Below are positions 22,326-64,000 of a stretch of DNA of 64,000 bases, piece after piece. The translations under genes were made by a program, and so were the position numbers. Source of the stretch: Mesostigma viride (lineage: Eukaryota; Streptophyta; Mesostigmatophyceae; Mesostigmatales; Mesostigmataceae); the NCBI GenBank assembly GCA_009746045.1, contig RPFO01000213.1:13731721-13795720 (forward strand). Reading direction: 5' to 3'. The notes below the pieces were generated by a model that made no database searches, had not been told where the DNA came from, and saw nothing but the letters and a program-made list of their open reading frames with translations. Each line of letters begins with the position of its first letter. The first letter of the stretch is position 1.

Positions 22326-24198
22326 CGGACCTACGCGATATTCTAGTATCGCCGAAGTAGGCGGGTTGACCACGGCTGGAATCTGGTTGTAGTGTGACGT
22401 ACAAACCTAGAGGACGTAGCCGAAACTGCGATCATGTTGGAATAGCAAAGTTAAAGAGGTGTTGTCTAATCTCAATTGCGGCTGCAGGTCCCCTGCAAGA
22501 CAGTGGTATAGATTCAACCATTAAAAAACAGTGACGGCCATGAGGACTCGGGAGCCCAAAACGGACGGCGTGCAGCAGGCAGTTGGCGGCTGCCCACGCA
22601 GCGAAAATTTTTGGATCCGGCAATCTCGATGCAACAGCTAGTACTTAATACGCATGAACGCAAAACTTACCCGCTCTGAATCGAACGTCCCGATCCGGAA
22701 GCGGCATTAACCACGTTTTTCTACGACGACAGGGAAAACGTAAAAACCAAATGCACATGTACAGCTAGGCGCCTTCTTACCCTACCAGCGTTTCTCCTTA
22801 ACAGCTGCCTCGGCAGGCGCCGAATCTGATCCAACACGCCAAACATCATACCAACTCTTCTTCACGAAGGGACACACGTGCTCCCACATGGAAATGCGAC
22901 CGCAATAACTGGTTACTCAGAGAAACGTCGACCTCCAAAGAACGCGACAGGAAAAAGGATGCAGATAAACGCTTGATGACATAGAACGCCGTGCCAGACG
23001 AAAAAAAAAAGCGGTGCTGAAACCAATGGCTGGCGAACCGGGAAGTCAAGAGAATTCACATTGCCAGCAAGCATATTATTGCTTCGTCCATCTGACCCCG
23101 GCCGGCCTATAAATTACAACCGTAAAGACGCTAATCAGCTCGAGCACCTCCATCAGGATTCACATTAATGGTCGAAGATTTGGGGAATTAGGGAGTCATA
23201 TACTAGAATGTAACCATCCACGACCGCCTTCAGACCGTTTCCTACTAATACTCCCCGCATGCGCACAAATCCCTCAGCTAGATGCATGTGATGGCGAGTC
23301 ACACACGTAAGCACGTTAGCACTTCGCAGTCACTTTCCCAACTTTCCCGTAAAATGAATGTCTACATCAGGTCTCCATAATGGCTTATTATTTAGACAAT
23401 GTTTGCTGGCAAACTACCCAGCGCCACGCGTCGAGACGTGCGGAAGTAGCGGCCCGCGCTTTATCGAACGGAGCTCTTCTTGACTTCGGCGTAGCGGTGC
23501 GGTCAACGACGGTTATCAGTCTACGTCACGTTTTCCCGCATAAATGTTTCTTTTTTTGATGTCCATAAAGTTTGCGTCACATTTTCGCGTCACGACTCAC
23601 GAATGATGATGCACATTTTATGTTCGATTGGCCATTACTTTTCCTCCGCCAGATTATAGAAGCCGGAAAGATTCCAATATACTACCAAGCAAGCCAGATG
23701 GCACTGCAGGCGTTCAGCAATATCCAGTTACCACGTCTTGACACTCGAACTTGATTCACGGCCAACTTCTGTGCGAAAGTGACTCCACGTGCTCGTCAGA
23801 TGTCAAACCATTGTCGCGCGCATGGTACAATCTCTGGCTGGCTATGACCAGCGTGGGATCCAACTGACTCATGACTGAATTGCGACGCCGGCAGCGAACG
23901 GCGAGGTCATGATTTTCCCCTAAAGCTAAAAAAATTTCAAGCGAAATATCTGCTGGCCCTATGCAATGGCGATCGTGTTGGGGTAACGTTCTTTTGCGGT
24001 TTGCAATTGCGTATCCACGTCGAGAGCCAATAAATATTGACAGCTAGCTAGCTGATTTTCTATATATTGTAACTAGTTTCGATGTACGTAATTGCCTCGC
24101 AGTCCTGCATTAGCGCAGCTGTAAATTTATGCGCATCCGGCCGGCCCGCGTTAGCGCTACCAGTACTACAATAGCTATTGAAACACCATCATTCATGT
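22326..24198. other. Upstream region of paralogue 2; no gene recognised
   Basis: Nothing convincing was found: only short ORFs (such as 23572-23754) without recognisable content. The last few hundred bases presumably include the promoter of the gene starting at 24243. Confidence 0.4.
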
Positions 24199-24205
24199 TA
24201 TAAAG
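24199..24205 (+). promoter_or_regulatory. Candidate TATA box of paralogue 2
   Basis: TATAAAG lies 38 bp before the proposed ATG. A start site about 30 bp downstream would leave a 5' UTR of only a dozen or so bases, which is short, so the element or the first exon assignment may be wrong. Confidence 0.3.
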
Positions 24206-24242
24206 ACAGGCACGTCTAATAATAAGAGGCTTATTAATATAT

Positions 24243-62064
<37,822 letters not shown>

Positions 62065-62401
62065 GTGAGTGCAAACAATGCAGCATGGCTGTAAGACCCT
62101 ACAGCAGCAACAAATTGTGTTTGTATATCCTCATGCAGCAGGTTCACTCTCTGAAAGCGCGGATCCCCATCAGACAGCCTGCATGGTCAGTTTCTGGGTT
62201 TACATTGAAACTTTCTTACGGCTTTGGGTGCATGGGGTATATGTATACGTAGCTGCTGCCAAATTAAGGGCACCAAACATGGATGTTGGGGGGGTGGACA
62301 GCTAGGTGGGTGGGCTGAGTAAATTGAGTTGGCGGGACATACGTGGGCATGCAGGTGAATGCTCTATTGCATGCATGTGGCGGGCTATGCATGGATGCGG
62401 G

Positions 62402-63720
<1,319 letters not shown>

Positions 63721-64000
63721 GAGTGAGCCTAGTGTTGAGGAATTACGCATGTACGTGGTGCATGTTTCTGGTAGCTGGAGAAGCTCAGACGTCGCAGGCC
63801 GAGGTTACCAATAATCGGCAGTCCCTGTGGCCCGCTGTGTCACGCCGTGCCTCGATATCCCCGCGCAGACATAGATTACAGTGCTGCGCAGTAGGCAACG
63901 AAGCAACATGACGTTGCGAGTTTTCCCACGGCCACGTATAGTACACTTGGAGACTGCTGTAGTAATGCCTTTCCAAACACAGTGAACCATGTGACCACCA
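63721..64000. other. Unassigned end of window, inside intron 28 of paralogue 2
   Basis: No exon is visible. The terminal exon expected from paralogue 1 (starting LNVSNERFKFITEMG) is not here, so the gene continues beyond the window. Confidence 0.5.

Overview
The window looks like nuclear DNA of a chlorophyte green alga, probably a volvocine or other chlamydomonadalean species. The evidence is a many-exon gene with GT-AG introns and GC-rich exons, low-complexity and minisatellite arrays in the introns, and proteins of the PAS/TPR multi-pass membrane family named after Dictyostelium TmcB/TmcC, which is expanded in these algae. No bacterial operon, rRNA or intact canonical tRNA gene was seen. 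Species cannot be named from sequence alone.

Layout. (1) 1-6220: the last six exons of a TmcB/TmcC-like gene (paralogue 1, + strand), ending with TAA at 6218-6220. (2) 6221-24198: a repeat-rich intergenic region. It holds nested, 5'-truncated or decayed non-LTR retrotransposon copies, a foldback element, a tRNA-related SINE-like repeat and a 2.87-kb (CCTT)n array. (3) 24243-62064 and beyond: a second TmcB/TmcC-like gene (paralogue 2, + strand). I assembled 28 exons by hand, encoding about 2,010 residues; the last exon lies past the window. Its introns carry most of the remaining repeats, including a 7.9-kb array of a nearly invariant 80-bp satellite, four clear minisatellites and several simple-repeat tracts.

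The paralogues are tandem and in the same orientation. Over the six exons of paralogue 1, the five that overlap paralogue 2 have the same junctions, phases and lengths. Paralogue 2 encodes, in order: an N-terminal multi-pass membrane part, a TPR-like region, about five PAS modules, an acidic linker, and a C-terminal part with further membrane segments and presumably extracytoplasmic loops. No kinase, cyclase or other catalytic output domain is visible, so a sensor or scaffold role is an inference from family and architecture.

The retrotransposon remnants are the most informative part of the intergenic region. Seven 3' ends share a short hairpin with a CAAC (once CCAC) loop, followed by an AT-rich tail, usually of short tandem repeats; four copies have recognisable 10-14 bp target-site duplications. 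One copy encodes only an ORF1-like protein but ends in the same terminal sequence as a nearby endonuclease/reverse-transcriptase element, the arrangement expected of a parasite of that element's machinery.
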